From Salinibacterium sp. UTAS2018 (GTDB lineage: Bacteria > Actinomycetota > Actinomycetes > Actinomycetales > Microbacteriaceae): a stretch of DNA of 64,000 nt. Of this stretch, positions 6,470-14,706 are shown piece after piece; position 1 is the stretch's first letter, and each line of letters begins with the position of its first letter. The stretch spans positions 930,001-994,000 of the forward strand of contig NZ_CP035375.1 of NCBI RefSeq assembly GCF_004118935.1. The letters run 5' to 3'. The notes beneath the pieces were generated by a model. That model made no database searches. It had not been told where the DNA came from and worked only from the letters and a program-made list of their open reading frames with translations. The translations under genes and the position numbers were made by a program.

Positions 6470-8445
6470 GAGATTTCTCCTTCAGTGCTCGCTTGTGGCG
6501 ATTCGATTCGGGCAACGATCTGATCGCGGGTGACCAGATCGCCAGGCTTCAAGCTGATGTCGACAACCCCATCGAGGGTCGCGACAACGGGGTGTTCCAT
6601 CTTCATGGCTTCAATCGTGAGCACCGTCTGACCGGCGGTCACCGAGTCTCCGTGCGCGACGGCGACCGCGACGACGGTGCCGGGCATGGGTGAACGAAGT
6701 TCGGGATCGATGACGCCGGCCACTCTCGCTAGCGTGGCACGGTGGGCCGCCAGCGACTCGGCGCGGGACTGCGAAGTGAGAGCCCAGGAAGTGCCCTCCT
6801 GCGCGATCCACACCGTGGCGTTCACCGTTTCGATCGTGAGGCGGATGCTCTGCGCGCCCCACTCGATGCCGGTGCTCGTCAGGCGAGCCGGGGTGGTGGT
6901 GCCGTCAATCGTGATTTCCGCTGCGTCGGGCGGGCCGGCAACCAGAACCTCGTGCACCTGCCCCGCACTCGCAAGACGGTAGCGGGCCGGGCGATGGTTT
7001 CCCACGCGCCAACCGGAGGGGCGTTGCCAGGGTGAGCCAGGCATCCAACGCTCGGAATGGATGCTCAGAGCTGCCGCTGCGAGCACCGCCGGAGTCGGGG
7101 CGGCAAACTCGATCTCGGCCAGAGCTCGCTCGATGAGGCCCGTGTCGAGGTCGCCCGCGCGCACGTCAGCGCGGTTGAGGAGGGCTCGCAAGAATTCGAT
7201 GTTGGTCGTGACGCCCAGAATGACGGTGTCGGCGAGAGCACGGTCGAGTTTCGTGAGGGCTTCATCGCGCGTTGCCGCGTGCGAAATGACCTTCGCGAGC
7301 ATGGGGTCGTAGTTGGCGGAGACGGTGCCGCCCTCGACTAGGGAACTGTCGACGCGCACATCGTTCGCTTCGTGAAGCGCGACGATTTGGCCGGCGGAGG
7401 GCAAGAAGTCGTTGGCGGGATCTTCGGAATAGATGCGCGCCTCGACCGAGTGACCGGTGAGCGTCGGCGACTCCACCGTGAGCCTCTCGCCGGCAGCGAT
7501 GCGTACTTGCCACTCCACGAGGTCGATGCCGGTGACCATTTCGGTGACGGGATGCTCCACTTGCAGCCGAGTGTTCATCTCCATGAAGAAGAACTCGTCG
7601 GGGGCGTTGTCGGAGACGAGGAACTCGACGGTTCCCGCGCCGACGTAGTTCACGCTGCGCGCGACCTCGCAGGCCGCTTCACCGATGCGCTGGCGCGTAG
7701 CCTCATCGAGCAGGGGCGATGGCGCTTCTTCGATAATCTTCTGGTGGCGACGCTGCAGCGAACACTCACGCTCGCCCAAGTGAATCGTGGTGCCGTGGCT
7801 ATCGGCCAGCACCTGCACCTCAATGTGGCGAGGCTTCTCGACGAGGCGCTCAAGGAAGAGAGTGTCATCGCCGAATGCGGCACTGGCCACGCGACGAGCA
7901 GAGTCGAGTGCACCCGCAACGGCATCGGGGTCGCGCACGATCGTCATGCCCTTGCCACCGCCACCGGCAGACGGCTTGATCAGCAGCGGGAACCCGACCT
8001 CAGCGGCAGCAGCGACCAGATCATCGTTCGTCATGCCCGGCTCAGCGATGCCGGGGATCACGGCGACACCGCGCTCGGTCACGTGCTTCTTTGACGCGAT
8101 CTTGTCGCCCATGATCTCGAGCGCTTCGACGCCGGGGCCGATGAAGGTGATTCCGGCGACGGCACAGGCCTCGGCCAGAGACGCATTTTCTGAGAGGAAG
8201 CCATAGCCAGGGTGGATCGCATCGGCGCTCATGCCCGAAACGGCATGGGCGGCAGCAACGATCGATTCGACCGAGAGATAACTGTCGATCAGCACCGCGG
8301 CATCCGCAACCCGAACGTGCTTCGCGTCGCGATCGTGCTCGGTGTACACCGCGATCGAACGGATGCCCATCGAGTGCAGGGTGCGCGTGATGCGGCAGGA
8401 AATTTCGCCACGATTGGCGACCAGAACAGCAGAGAACATCGCCAT
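6466..8445 (-). CDS. Acyl-CoA carboxylase alpha subunit (biotin carboxylase + biotin carrier)
   Basis: About 659 aa. Biotin carboxylase domain at about 1-450: VLVANRGEISCRI start, ATP-grasp glycine loop PSAGGGGKGM at about 160-170, and MEMNTRLQVEHPVTEMVTG. After a linker it ends in a biotinyl domain with EAMKMEHPV, Lys at about 615. The product carboxylates its own biotin for transfer by the partner at 8445-10046. Propionyl-, acetyl- and methylcrotonyl-CoA carboxylases share this form; the gene order suggests methylcrotonyl-CoA. The ATG at 8445 shares its A with the TGA of the upstream gene (TGATG). A GTG one codon earlier is possible. Confidence 0.92.
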   Translation of the reverse strand: MAMFSAVLVANRGEISCRITRTLHSMGIRSIAVYTEHDRDAKHVRVADAAVLIDSYLSVESIVAAAHAVSGMSADAIHPGYGFLSENASLAEACAVAGITFIGPGVEALEIMGDKIASKKHVTERGVAVIPGIAEPGMTNDDLVAAAAEVGFPLLIKPSAGGGGKGMTIVRDPDAVAGALDSARRVASAAFGDDTLFLERLVEKPRHIEVQVLADSHGTTIHLGERECSLQRRHQKIIEEAPSPLLDEATRQRIGEAACEVARSVNYVGAGTVEFLVSDNAPDEFFFMEMNTRLQVEHPVTEMVTGIDLVEWQVRIAAGERLTVESPTLTGHSVEARIYSEDPANDFLPSAGQIVALHEANDVRVDSSLVEGGTVSANYDPMLAKVISHAATRDEALTKLDRALADTVILGVTTNIEFLRALLNRADVRAGDLDTGLIERALAEIEFAAPTPAVLAAAALSIHSERWMPGSPWQRPSGWRVGNHRPARYRLASAGQVHEVLVAGPPDAAEITIDGTTTPARLTSTGIEWGAQSIRLTIETVNATVWIAQEGTSWALTSQSRAESLAAHRATLARVAGVIDPELRSPMPGTVVAVAVAHGDSVTAGQTVLTIEAMKMEHPVVATLDGVVDISLKPGDLVTRDQIVARIESPQASTEGEIS

Positions 8446-10046
8446 CACATCCGGAAGAGGCCGAAGCCCGGGTCGGGCAGCGGGGTGGCCGCGGCGATAT
8501 CGAGGGCCATGCCGAGCACGTCTCTCGTGTCTTTGGGGTCAATGATTCCGTCATCCCAGAGGCGGGCTGTCGAATAGTAGGGGCTGCCCTGGCGTTCGTA
8601 TTGTTCGCGGATGGGCTTCTCGAACTCGACCTTGTCATCGTCGGTGAAGGCGTCTTCGCCGAGCTGATCGCTGCGCACCGTGGAGAGCACGGCAGCAGCC
8701 TGCGGGCCGCCCATGACCGAGATGCGGGCGTTGGGCCACATCCACAAGAAACGCGGCGAATAGGAGCGACCACACATCGAGTAGTTGCCTGCCCCGAACG
8801 AGCCACCGATCACGACCGTGAACTTGGGAACGCGCGTCGTGGCGACCGCCGTCACCATCTTGGCGCCGTTCTTGGCGATGCCGCCGGCCTCATATTCCTT
8901 GCCGACCATGAAGCCAGAAATGTTCTGCAGGAACAGCAGCGGGATGCCGCGCTGGTCGCACAGTTCGATGAAGTGAGCGCCCTTGAGCGCCGATTCGCTG
9001 AACAGCACCCCGGCGTTGGCGACGATGCCGACAGGATGCCCGTGCAGCGTCGCGAAGCCGGTGATGAGGGTCGTGCCGTATTCCTTCTTGAACTCGTGAA
9101 ACTCGCTGCCGTCAACGAGCCGCGCAATAACTTCGCGCACTTCGTAGGGGCTCTGCACGTCGGTCGGCACAACGCCGTAGAGCTCGTCGGGGTTCACGGC
9201 GGGCGGGCGCGAGGCGACAACATCCCACGCGGGAGCGGCAGGCTTGGGGATCGTCTTGATGATGTCCCGCACGATTTCGAGCGCGTGGCGGTCGTCATCG
9301 GCGAGGTGGTCGGTGACGCCCGACGTGCGCGCGTGCACGTCTCCCCCACCGAGTTCTTCGGCCGTGACGATCTCGCCAATGGCCGCCTTGACGAGCGGCG
9401 GGCCGCCCAAAAAGATCGTGCCCTGATTGCGCACGATGATCGTCTCGTCGCTCATCGCGGGAACGTACGCGCCACCCGCGGTGCACGAGCCCATGACCGA
9501 GGCGATCTGCGGGATTCCCGCCGCCGACAGCCGAGCCTGGTTGTAGAAGATGCGCCCGAAGTGGTCGCGGTCGGGAAAGACCTCGTCTTGCATCGGGAGA
9601 AAAGCACCGCCCGAGTCCACGAGGTAAACGCACGGCAGCTTGTTCTCGAACGCAATCTCTTGCGCCCGCAGATGCTTCTTGACGGTGAGGGGAAAGTAGG
9701 TGCCGCCCTTGACGGTCGCGTCGTTCGAGATCACGAGCACGGGGCGAGAGTGGATGAGGCCGATACCGGCAATAACGCCAGCGCCGGGAGCTTGGTCGTC
9801 GTAGATTCCATTCGCGGCGAGCGGGGCGATCTCAATGAAAGGGCTGCCCTCGTCGAGCAGTTCATCGACGCGATCACGAGGCAGCAGCTTGCCGCGGGAG
9901 ACGTGGCGTTCGCGAGATTTCTCGGAGCCACCGAGGGCTGTCGTGGCGAGTCGTTCGCGCAATTGCTCGACAAGGCCGCGCATTGACTCTTCATTGGCCA
10001 CAAACGTCGGGTGGGACGGTTGAGCGGCCGAGGAAATCTTCTCCAT
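8445..10046 (-). CDS. Acyl-CoA carboxylase carboxyltransferase (beta) subunit
   Basis: About 533 aa, with two crotonase-like halves typical of decarboxylating carboxyltransferases. The N half has [21 protein letters not shown] and [18 protein letters not shown], the oxyanion-forming glycines. The C half has [23 protein letters not shown] and [14 protein letters not shown]. It moves the carboxyl group from biotin to acyl-CoA, working with the alpha subunit encoded next. ATG at 10046 is preferred to the earlier start at 10079 because GAAGG lies 6 bases upstream. As the first gene of the operon it has the TetR-facing promoter region in front of it. Confidence 0.92.
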   Translation of the reverse strand: MEKISSAAQPSHPTFVANEESMRGLVEQLRERLATTALGGSEKSRERHVSRGKLLPRDRVDELLDEGSPFIEIAPLAANGIYDDQAPGAGVIAGIGLIHSRPVLVISNDATVKGGTYFPLTVKKHLRAQEIAFENKLPCVYLVDSGGAFLPMQDEVFPDRDHFGRIFYNQARLSAAGIPQIASVMGSCTAGGAYVPAMSDETIIVRNQGTIFLGGPPLVKAAIGEIVTAEELGGGDVHARTSGVTDHLADDDRHALEIVRDIIKTIPKPAAPAWDVVASRPPAVNPDELYGVVPTDVQSPYEVREVIARLVDGSEFHEFKKEYGTTLITGFATLHGHPVGIVANAGVLFSESALKGAHFIELCDQRGIPLLFLQNISGFMVGKEYEAGGIAKNGAKMVTAVATTRVPKFTVVIGGSFGAGNYSMCGRSYSPRFLWMWPNARISVMGGPQAAAVLSTVRSDQLGEDAFTDDDKVEFEKPIREQYERQGSPYYSTARLWDDGIIDPKDTRDVLGMALDIAAATPLPDPGFGLFRM

Positions 10047-10083
10047 CGAACACCTTCGTTCAGTGCAGCTTGTGGCCACTTGG

Positions 10084-10125
10084 GTTAGTCACTACTAACT
10101 GAATTTAGGTTAGCGAGCATTAACC
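10084..10125. promoter_or_regulatory. Two inverted repeats, candidate TetR operators
   Basis: Between the divergent carboxyltransferase and TetR genes there are two palindromes. The first is GTTAGT-CACT-ACTAAC at 10084-10099, perfect 6-bp arms. The second is GGTTA-N8-TAACC at 10108-10125. They share the half-site GTTA/TAAC and their centres are 25 bases apart, so a dimeric TetR protein could bind both and control both promoters. This is the standard layout for autoregulated acyl-CoA-responsive TetR repressors. Binding is inferred. Confidence 0.65.
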
Positions 10126-10145
10126 GAACTGTCTAGACTCAGAAC

Positions 10146-10721
10146 ATGAACGAGACGCCAACTCCGCGAAGCCAAGCGAAGGCCGACCGCCGCGAGGCGC
10201 TCCTCGACGCCGCCGCCAGCCTCTTCGCCGAGCGCGGCTTCACCCGCGTCTCGCTCGAAGAACTCGGTGCCGCCGCCGGCGTGAGCGGCCCCGCCGTCTA
10301 CCGCCACTTCGACGGCAAACAAGACGTGCTCGCCGCGATATTGGTGGATGCCAGCTCCAGCCTGTGCGCCGGAGCCCAGACCGTGATCGAGCACGCCCCC
10401 ACGGCACGCGCCGCGCTCGAAAACCTTGTTCAGTTTCATGTTGAATTTGCGCTTCGCAATGCCAACGTCATCCGCGTGCAGGATCGCGACCTCGACAGCC
10501 TCACCGACGACGACCGCCACGAGGTGCGCGCCCTGCAGCGCAGCTACGTCGAGCAGTGGGTTGCCACGCTCGCCCGCCTGCATCCGGATGCCGCGACCAC
10601 CGAGTTGCGCACGCGCGCCCACGCCACCTTCGGGCTCATCAACTCCACTCCTCACAGCGGGCGCGCGGGCGCGACGCGTGACGTGCTCGAGCGGATGGCG
10701 TTGGCCGCCCTCGACGCCTAG
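10146..10721 (+). CDS. TetR-family regulator of the acyl-CoA operon
   Basis: A 191-aa regulator. Residues about 14-62 are a classic TetR helix-turn-helix: ALLDAAASLFAERGFTRVSL followed by VSGPAVYRHFDGKQDVLAAI. The C-terminal ligand domain is helical with no recognised motif. It is divergent from the carboxylase-dehydrogenase-lyase operon, with about 100 bases between the two starts containing two palindromes. In M. tuberculosis a TetR gene (Rv2506) sits in the equivalent place beside the same gene set. By analogy it should repress branched-chain acyl-CoA catabolism until an acyl-CoA ligand releases it. The effector is not deducible from sequence. Confidence 0.88.
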   Translation: MNETPTPRSQAKADRREALLDAAASLFAERGFTRVSLEELGAAAGVSGPAVYRHFDGKQDVLAAILVDASSSLCAGAQTVIEHAPTARAALENLVQFHVEFALRNANVIRVQDRDLDSLTDDDRHEVRALQRSYVEQWVATLARLHPDAATTELRTRAHATFGLINSTPHSGRAGATRDVLERMALAALDA

Positions 10722-10928
10722 CCGCGAGCACTTCGCATCCCGGCCTTCGCTGCGTCTTCCCCTGCACCGCCGCATTCTCGGTCTCTGGGTAAGCGCATAG
10801 GAGGCTCACCGGGTTACGGCAGAACTTGCCCATGACCTGCGCAGGGGCACCACAGCGTCCCGATAGAACCGACACGCAGGGTTGATTTCGTACACCGGAG
10901 ATTCCGGATCGAACGAAATGGATCAACC

Positions 10929-11477
10929 ATGAACAAGAAACTGATTACAGGAGCAGCGAGCGTAGTTCTCGCCTCGTGCGTTGGACTGGGCATTGCGTTG
11001 CCCGCGCAGGCTGACACCATCACCACCACGACTGCCGCCGCCTCAGAGAGCACAGCCGACAGCACGACGAATGACAGCGGATCGAACAGTGAGCGCGCCG
11101 GTCGCGGCCACGGCCGAGGCCTCGACGCTGCCGGCCTCGCCACCAAGCTTGATCTTGCCGAAGCGGATGTTTCTGCCGCGCTCACCACGCTGCGCAATAG
11201 TTCCGAGCGCCCCGAGCGCCTGGACTCCGACGCCACTGATGACGAACGAGCTGCTGCGAAGGACTCTCGTCGTGCCGCTCTCGTGACTACGCTCGCCACC
11301 GAACTCAACGTAGACGAAGAAACTCTCACCACCGCCCTCACTGAGCTTCGTACCGAGCATGAGGCCGAACGCGAAGCCAACCCCGGTGCCGGTAACGAAG
11401 ACCGCGGCGATCGTGGCGCCCACGGTGACCGCGCGGACGGCAGCGGTGGTGATCACAGCGACAACAACGACGAGTAA
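10929..11477 (+). CDS. Secreted protein with two helical repeats
   Basis: A 182-aa product with a clear signal peptide (residues 1-29, cleavage after ALPAQA). After a Thr/Ser/Asp-rich stretch come two related helical units of about 20 residues: GLATKLDLAEADVSAALTTL (about 69-88) and TLATELNVDEETLTTALTEL (about 119-138). The C terminus is Gly/Asp/Arg-rich and disordered. Similar units occur in other actinobacterial exported proteins of unknown role. No catalytic motif. The upstream 207 bases (10722-10928) show no other gene and the ribosome site is weak. A strong hairpin follows at 11494. Confidence 0.75.
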   Translation: MNKKLITGAASVVLASCVGLGIALPAQADTITTTTAAASESTADSTTNDSGSNSERAGRGHGRGLDAAGLATKLDLAEADVSAALTTLRNSSERPERLDSDATDDERAAAKDSRRAALVTTLATELNVDEETLTTALTELRTEHEAEREANPGAGNEDRGDRGAHGDRADGSGGDHSDNNDE

Positions 11478-11493
11478 CCCCTAGCAACCCGAC

Positions 11494-11527
11494 TACGGGC
11501 CCGCGACGACCTCGTCGCGGGCCCGTA
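11494..11527 (+). terminator. Strong hairpin terminator
   Basis: A perfect 16-bp stem with a 2-base loop (arms starting TACGGGCCCGCGACGA), 17 bases after the secreted-protein stop. It lacks a T-run, so it would act as a very stable, G+C-rich intrinsic terminator, as is common in actinobacteria. The rest of 11528-11957 has only a doubtful small ORF. Confidence 0.75.
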
Positions 11528-11676
11528 CCTCTGCGTGGGGCAAGGTCTGCAGCGCCAGCGCAGGGCTGAGCCGCACCTTCCGAGAGTCGAGAGTGCTAGC
11601 GCATTCTTGGTTTCTTCATTGCAAGCTCACAGGCTTTGCATGCGGGATCGATAGAAACCACGCGTACTCATGGAGA

Positions 11677-11808
11677 ATGCGCAAAAAAAGGCTCGCTCGG
11701 CGACGGAAAATTACTACCACTACGACCACGGTGCTTGTCGCGCTCGGCGGCCTCACCCTTCTGGGTCTGCTCCGACTCTGCGTCAACTCCTCGCGCTCGT
11801 TGACTTAG
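11677..11808 (+). CDS. Possible small membrane peptide
   Basis: A 43-aa reading frame: a strongly basic N terminus (RKKRLARRRK), a Thr run, then one hydrophobic span (VLVALGGLTLLGLLRLC). This looks like a single-pass, positive-inside peptide. GGAG lies only one or two bases before the ATG, too close for good initiation, and the frame overlaps other open frames. It could be chance coding. Confidence 0.25.
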   Translation: MRKKRLARRRKITTTTTTVLVALGGLTLLGLLRLCVNSSRSLT

Positions 11809-11957
11809 GCACCGCGTGGGCGTGGGCCCGAACGGCTAGATCGCAGGGCCGAGCACGAAGGGCGCAGCACGCCGCCGACCCGCCGCCGTATGGCACCTCG
11901 TCGCCGATGCTGCAAAACTATCGGCCACACGCACTAACCGAGCAAAGGACGAAGCGC

Positions 11958-12308
11958 ATGGGCGATACCCCTCCCGCCGCCAGCAACGCAAGCAGCGCCA
12001 GAAGTGCCAGAAGTGCCAGAAGCGACGGTTCGCGACCCCTCGTTGTGCGGATCGGGCGTGAAGAATTAGTGATTCGCCAACGCTACGAAGTCATCAGCAT
12101 CGTTAACGACATCCTGATCGGCCTTCTCTTTCTTGTGGGCAGCATCTTCTTCTTTACGCCCGAACTCACCCACGCTGGAACCTGGCTCTTCGTTCTCGGC
12201 AGCGTCGAGATGCTGATTCGCCCTGCTATTCGCTTTTCGCGGCGCGTACACCTCGGTCGCTACTCATCACAGTCGGCGATGGAACCCGCCAGCAGCCGCG
12301 ATTTCTAG
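11958..12308 (+). CDS. YrhK-domain membrane protein
   Basis: A 116-aa product. The start at 11958 is chosen for AAAGGA nine bases upstream and because earlier codons in the frame look non-coding. Residues 10-28 are a low-complexity Ser-Ala-Arg repeat from a 9-bp DNA repeat. The domain from about 35 to 105 begins GREELVIRQRYEVISIVNDI, has two hydrophobic segments separated by a short loop, and ends VEMLIRPAIRFSRRVHL, matching the YrhK family. Function is unknown. It stands alone between the terminator and the CDF gene, on the same strand as the latter. Confidence 0.75.
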   Translation: MGDTPPAASNASSARSARSARSDGSRPLVVRIGREELVIRQRYEVISIVNDILIGLLFLVGSIFFFTPELTHAGTWLFVLGSVEMLIRPAIRFSRRVHLGRYSSQSAMEPASSRDF

Positions 12309-12366
12309 CGGCAGCGCTCCCAGTCTGCGGTGACAGACGTACGCGCTGCGGGAGTATCGTAAAAAT

Positions 12367-13311
12367 ATGAGCGATGCACCCGCGGCGAAATCCCAGCTAA
12401 AAACAGTTCTCGTCGCGTTTGCCGCCAATCTCCTCGTCGCGATCGCGAAGTCCGTCGCGGCCTTCGTCACGGGTTCAGCATCAATGCTCGCTGAAGCTGC
12501 GCACTCGTGGGCGGATGCCGGTAACGAGATTTTTCTCCTCATTGCTGAACGCCGCTCGGTCAAGCCAGCTAACGCCACTCATCCGCTCGGGTTCGGTCGC
12601 GAGGCTTACGTGTGGTCGCTGTTCGCCGCGGTTGGCCTTTTCACGGCGGGCGCTGTCGTCTCGGTGCAGCACGGAATTAGCGAACTCATTGACCCCGAGC
12701 CTGCGAGTGACTTCAGCGTCGCTTACATCGTGCTGGCGGTCGCCTTCGTGCTCGAGGGCATCTCGTTTGCGCAGTCGCTCGTGCAGGCACGAAAAGGGGC
12801 TGCACGCTTCAATCGCCGCCCCCTCGACTACGCGCTTAATAGCTCGAACACGACTTTGCGCGCAGTGCTGGCCGAAGATGCAGCGGCTCTGATCGGCCTG
12901 GTCGTCGCTTTTCTCGGCATCCTGCTGCACCAGCTCACCGGCAACGCCGTCTGGGATGCGCTGGGTTCCATCGCGATCGGCCTCCTTCTCGGCGTTGTCG
13001 CGGTGGTGCTCATCAATCGCAACCGACGCTTCATCGTCGGTCAGACTCCGGGCGACTCCGCCCGCCGAATTGCCGGTCGGGTGCTCACGAATCATCCAGA
13101 AATCGCTCGCGTGACCTACTTGCATCTCGAATTCGTCGGGCCCGAGCAACTCTTCGCAGTGGCCGCCGTCGACCTCGTCGGAAATCACCGCGAAGAAGAA
13201 GTCGCCCGCCAACTACGAGAAATCGAACGCTCCATCGAAGGCAACAGCCTCATCAGAAAAGCAGTACTGACGCTCTCGGTCAGCGATGAACCATCGATCG
13301 ATTTCGACTAG
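12367..13311 (+). CDS. Cation diffusion facilitator (CDF) metal efflux protein
   Basis: A 314-aa CDF/ZT-dimer transporter with about six membrane helices in residues 10-220 and a cytosolic C-terminal domain. Metal-site motif HSWAD (His46, Asp50) in helix 2 follows the family signature GSASMLAEAAHS. The second site in helix 5 reads AEDAAALIG, with Glu-Asp in place of the usual His-Asp pair. The family exports Zn2+, Fe2+ or Mn2+ in exchange for protons; the changed site leaves the metal open. Its TAG stop overlaps the stop of the convergent gene (CTAG at 13308-13311). Confidence 0.88.
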   Translation: MSDAPAAKSQLKTVLVAFAANLLVAIAKSVAAFVTGSASMLAEAAHSWADAGNEIFLLIAERRSVKPANATHPLGFGREAYVWSLFAAVGLFTAGAVVSVQHGISELIDPEPASDFSVAYIVLAVAFVLEGISFAQSLVQARKGAARFNRRPLDYALNSSNTTLRAVLAEDAAALIGLVVAFLGILLHQLTGNAVWDALGSIAIGLLLGVVAVVLINRNRRFIVGQTPGDSARRIAGRVLTNHPEIARVTYLHLEFVGPEQLFAVAAVDLVGNHREEEVARQLREIERSIEGNSLIRKAVLTLSVSDEPSIDFD

Positions 13312-14078
13312 CCCTCGTCGAGGCTACCGAGTCGGCGCAGCACGGCGTTGAGAAGCGTGCCCTCGGCATCCGGAATCACATGGTGGTTCAGGTAAATGCC
13401 CTCGAGCCACGGCAGCACCTCGTCGGCCGCCATACCAATCGTGTTCCAGTCGACGCCGGGCACAGCTTTGGAGCGCGGCTCTCCCGTGCGCGGGTCTGTC
13501 CACGCTTCGGCGATCGGCTGATCTGGTTCTGACTCCCCCGCGCCCCACAGCAAGGCGATCGGATGATTCTCGCCGTCGATGTGGTCATGGCTCACGGTGC
13601 CCGCACCGAGCCACGGCAACGTCAGAAGCTCGCCCTCGACCTCGATCTCCAACAGATCGAGTTGAACGGGGTCTGCTACTTCGCAGATGTAGAGATCGAA
13701 GCCCGCGTCGTGCCAGGCCGCAGCCTGCGTGATGTCGTCGAGAATATTCGGCAGCAGTGCGTGAAAGTCGCTCGCGAGTCGGGTTGCCCACTGCACCAGC
13801 GTGCGCGTGTCATTGGCCGACCACGGACTCGTTTCGCGCGGTTCACCCTGCGCGCTGTGAAAGTGGTGGTTGACGCCCTCGCTCGTGGTCTCGCAGTGCA
13901 ACTGGCCGTTCGCGTACTCAACGTGCAGGTCGCTCAGGTTGGCTTCGTCATCCCAGCCGGCAAAGAGTTCTGGCGCAGCGAGCGTCGGCGGCAAATCGAT
14001 CGGCGGGGTGCGCCGCGTGCCGAGGTTGAGTACTGCCCGCAGCCGCGTGTTGGGCATGCGGAGGCTGAGATCGGTCAT
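13308..14078 (-). CDS. Hypothetical protein, about 256 aa
   Basis: Soluble, acidic, Trp-rich protein with no signal peptide or membrane segment. The central region has GFDLYICEVADPVQLDLLEIEVEGELL and the C half has EVLPWLEGIYLNHHVIPDAEG. It does not match a family I can name. It starts 4 bases inside the lspA stop (ATGA-type overlap) and is therefore probably co-transcribed with lspA, though no functional link is evident. Confidence 0.7.
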   Translation of the reverse strand: MTDLSLRMPNTRLRAVLNLGTRRTPPIDLPPTLAAPELFAGWDDEANLSDLHVEYANGQLHCETTSEGVNHHFHSAQGEPRETSPWSANDTRTLVQWATRLASDFHALLPNILDDITQAAAWHDAGFDLYICEVADPVQLDLLEIEVEGELLTLPWLGAGTVSHDHIDGENHPIALLWGAGESEPDQPIAEAWTDPRTGEPRSKAVPGVDWNTIGMAADEVLPWLEGIYLNHHVIPDAEGTLLNAVLRRLGSLDEG

Positions 14079-14671
14079 TCGTTCGTCGCGGAATGCGCCG
14101 CGGCATCCGCCTCAGCTTCGGGCGTCGCCGTTACGCGTTCGGGCTTGGCGGCGATACCCATCATCGAGATGACCACGATCATGATGGCGCCACCCACGAG
14201 AGCGATGTCGGCGATGTTGCCGATGAAGTAGCCGTTGTAGTTGATGAAGTCGACCACGTGGCCGCGGGCGAACCCGGGGTCGCGGAACAGACGGTCACCG
14301 AGGTGGGTGATGGCTCCGCCGAGGAGCATGCCGAGGGCGACGGCCCACGCGCGTGACTGCACGGTCAGCGAGTACCACGTGATCCCGACGACGGCGAGCG
14401 CCGCAATGATCGTGAGCACCCAGGTGTATTCCTCGGCGAGCGAGAACGCGGCACCGGGGTTGTAGACGAGCTGGAACGAGAGCAGATCGCCGATGATCGG
14501 GATGTTCTTACCGTCGCCGAGGTTGGCTTCGGCCCACCACTTGCTGAGCTGGTCGGCCGCAATCACGAAGGCGGCGAGCGCGAACAGGCCCACGAGCAAA
14601 CGGCGCGGTGCGCGCGTGGCGGTGGGCGCCGAAGCAGTGGTGGCCGCAGCAGGGTCGAGATTCTCGGTCAT
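14075..14671 (-). CDS. lspA: Lipoprotein signal peptidase (signal peptidase II)
   Basis: About 198 aa with four predicted membrane helices. It removes signal peptides from prolipoproteins in the membrane. ADQLSKWW marks helix 1 and NPGAAFS the first periplasmic loop. The catalytic Asp pair is in LGDRLFR and in NIADIAL. The conserved GGAxGNxxDR loop here reads GGAITHLGDR, so the Gly-Asn pair is replaced while the catalytic Asp stays. ATG at 14671 is preferred over 14710, because the longer N terminus is unlike the family. Exported lipoproteins elsewhere in the window are its expected substrates. Confidence 0.9.
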   Translation of the reverse strand: MTENLDPAAATTASAPTATRAPRRLLVGLFALAAFVIAADQLSKWWAEANLGDGKNIPIIGDLLSFQLVYNPGAAFSLAEEYTWVLTIIAALAVVGITWYSLTVQSRAWAVALGMLLGGAITHLGDRLFRDPGFARGHVVDFINYNGYFIGNIADIALVGGAIMIVVISMMGIAAKPERVTATPEAEADAAAHSATNE

Positions 14672-14706
14672 AAGACCATTCTTACCTGTTGCGGCCACCC
14701 CCGCTG

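Noticed and set aside
5375..6523. Plus-strand open frame of 382 codons
   Set aside because: Antisense shadow of the acyl-CoA dehydrogenase; no recognisable fold and no ribosome site.
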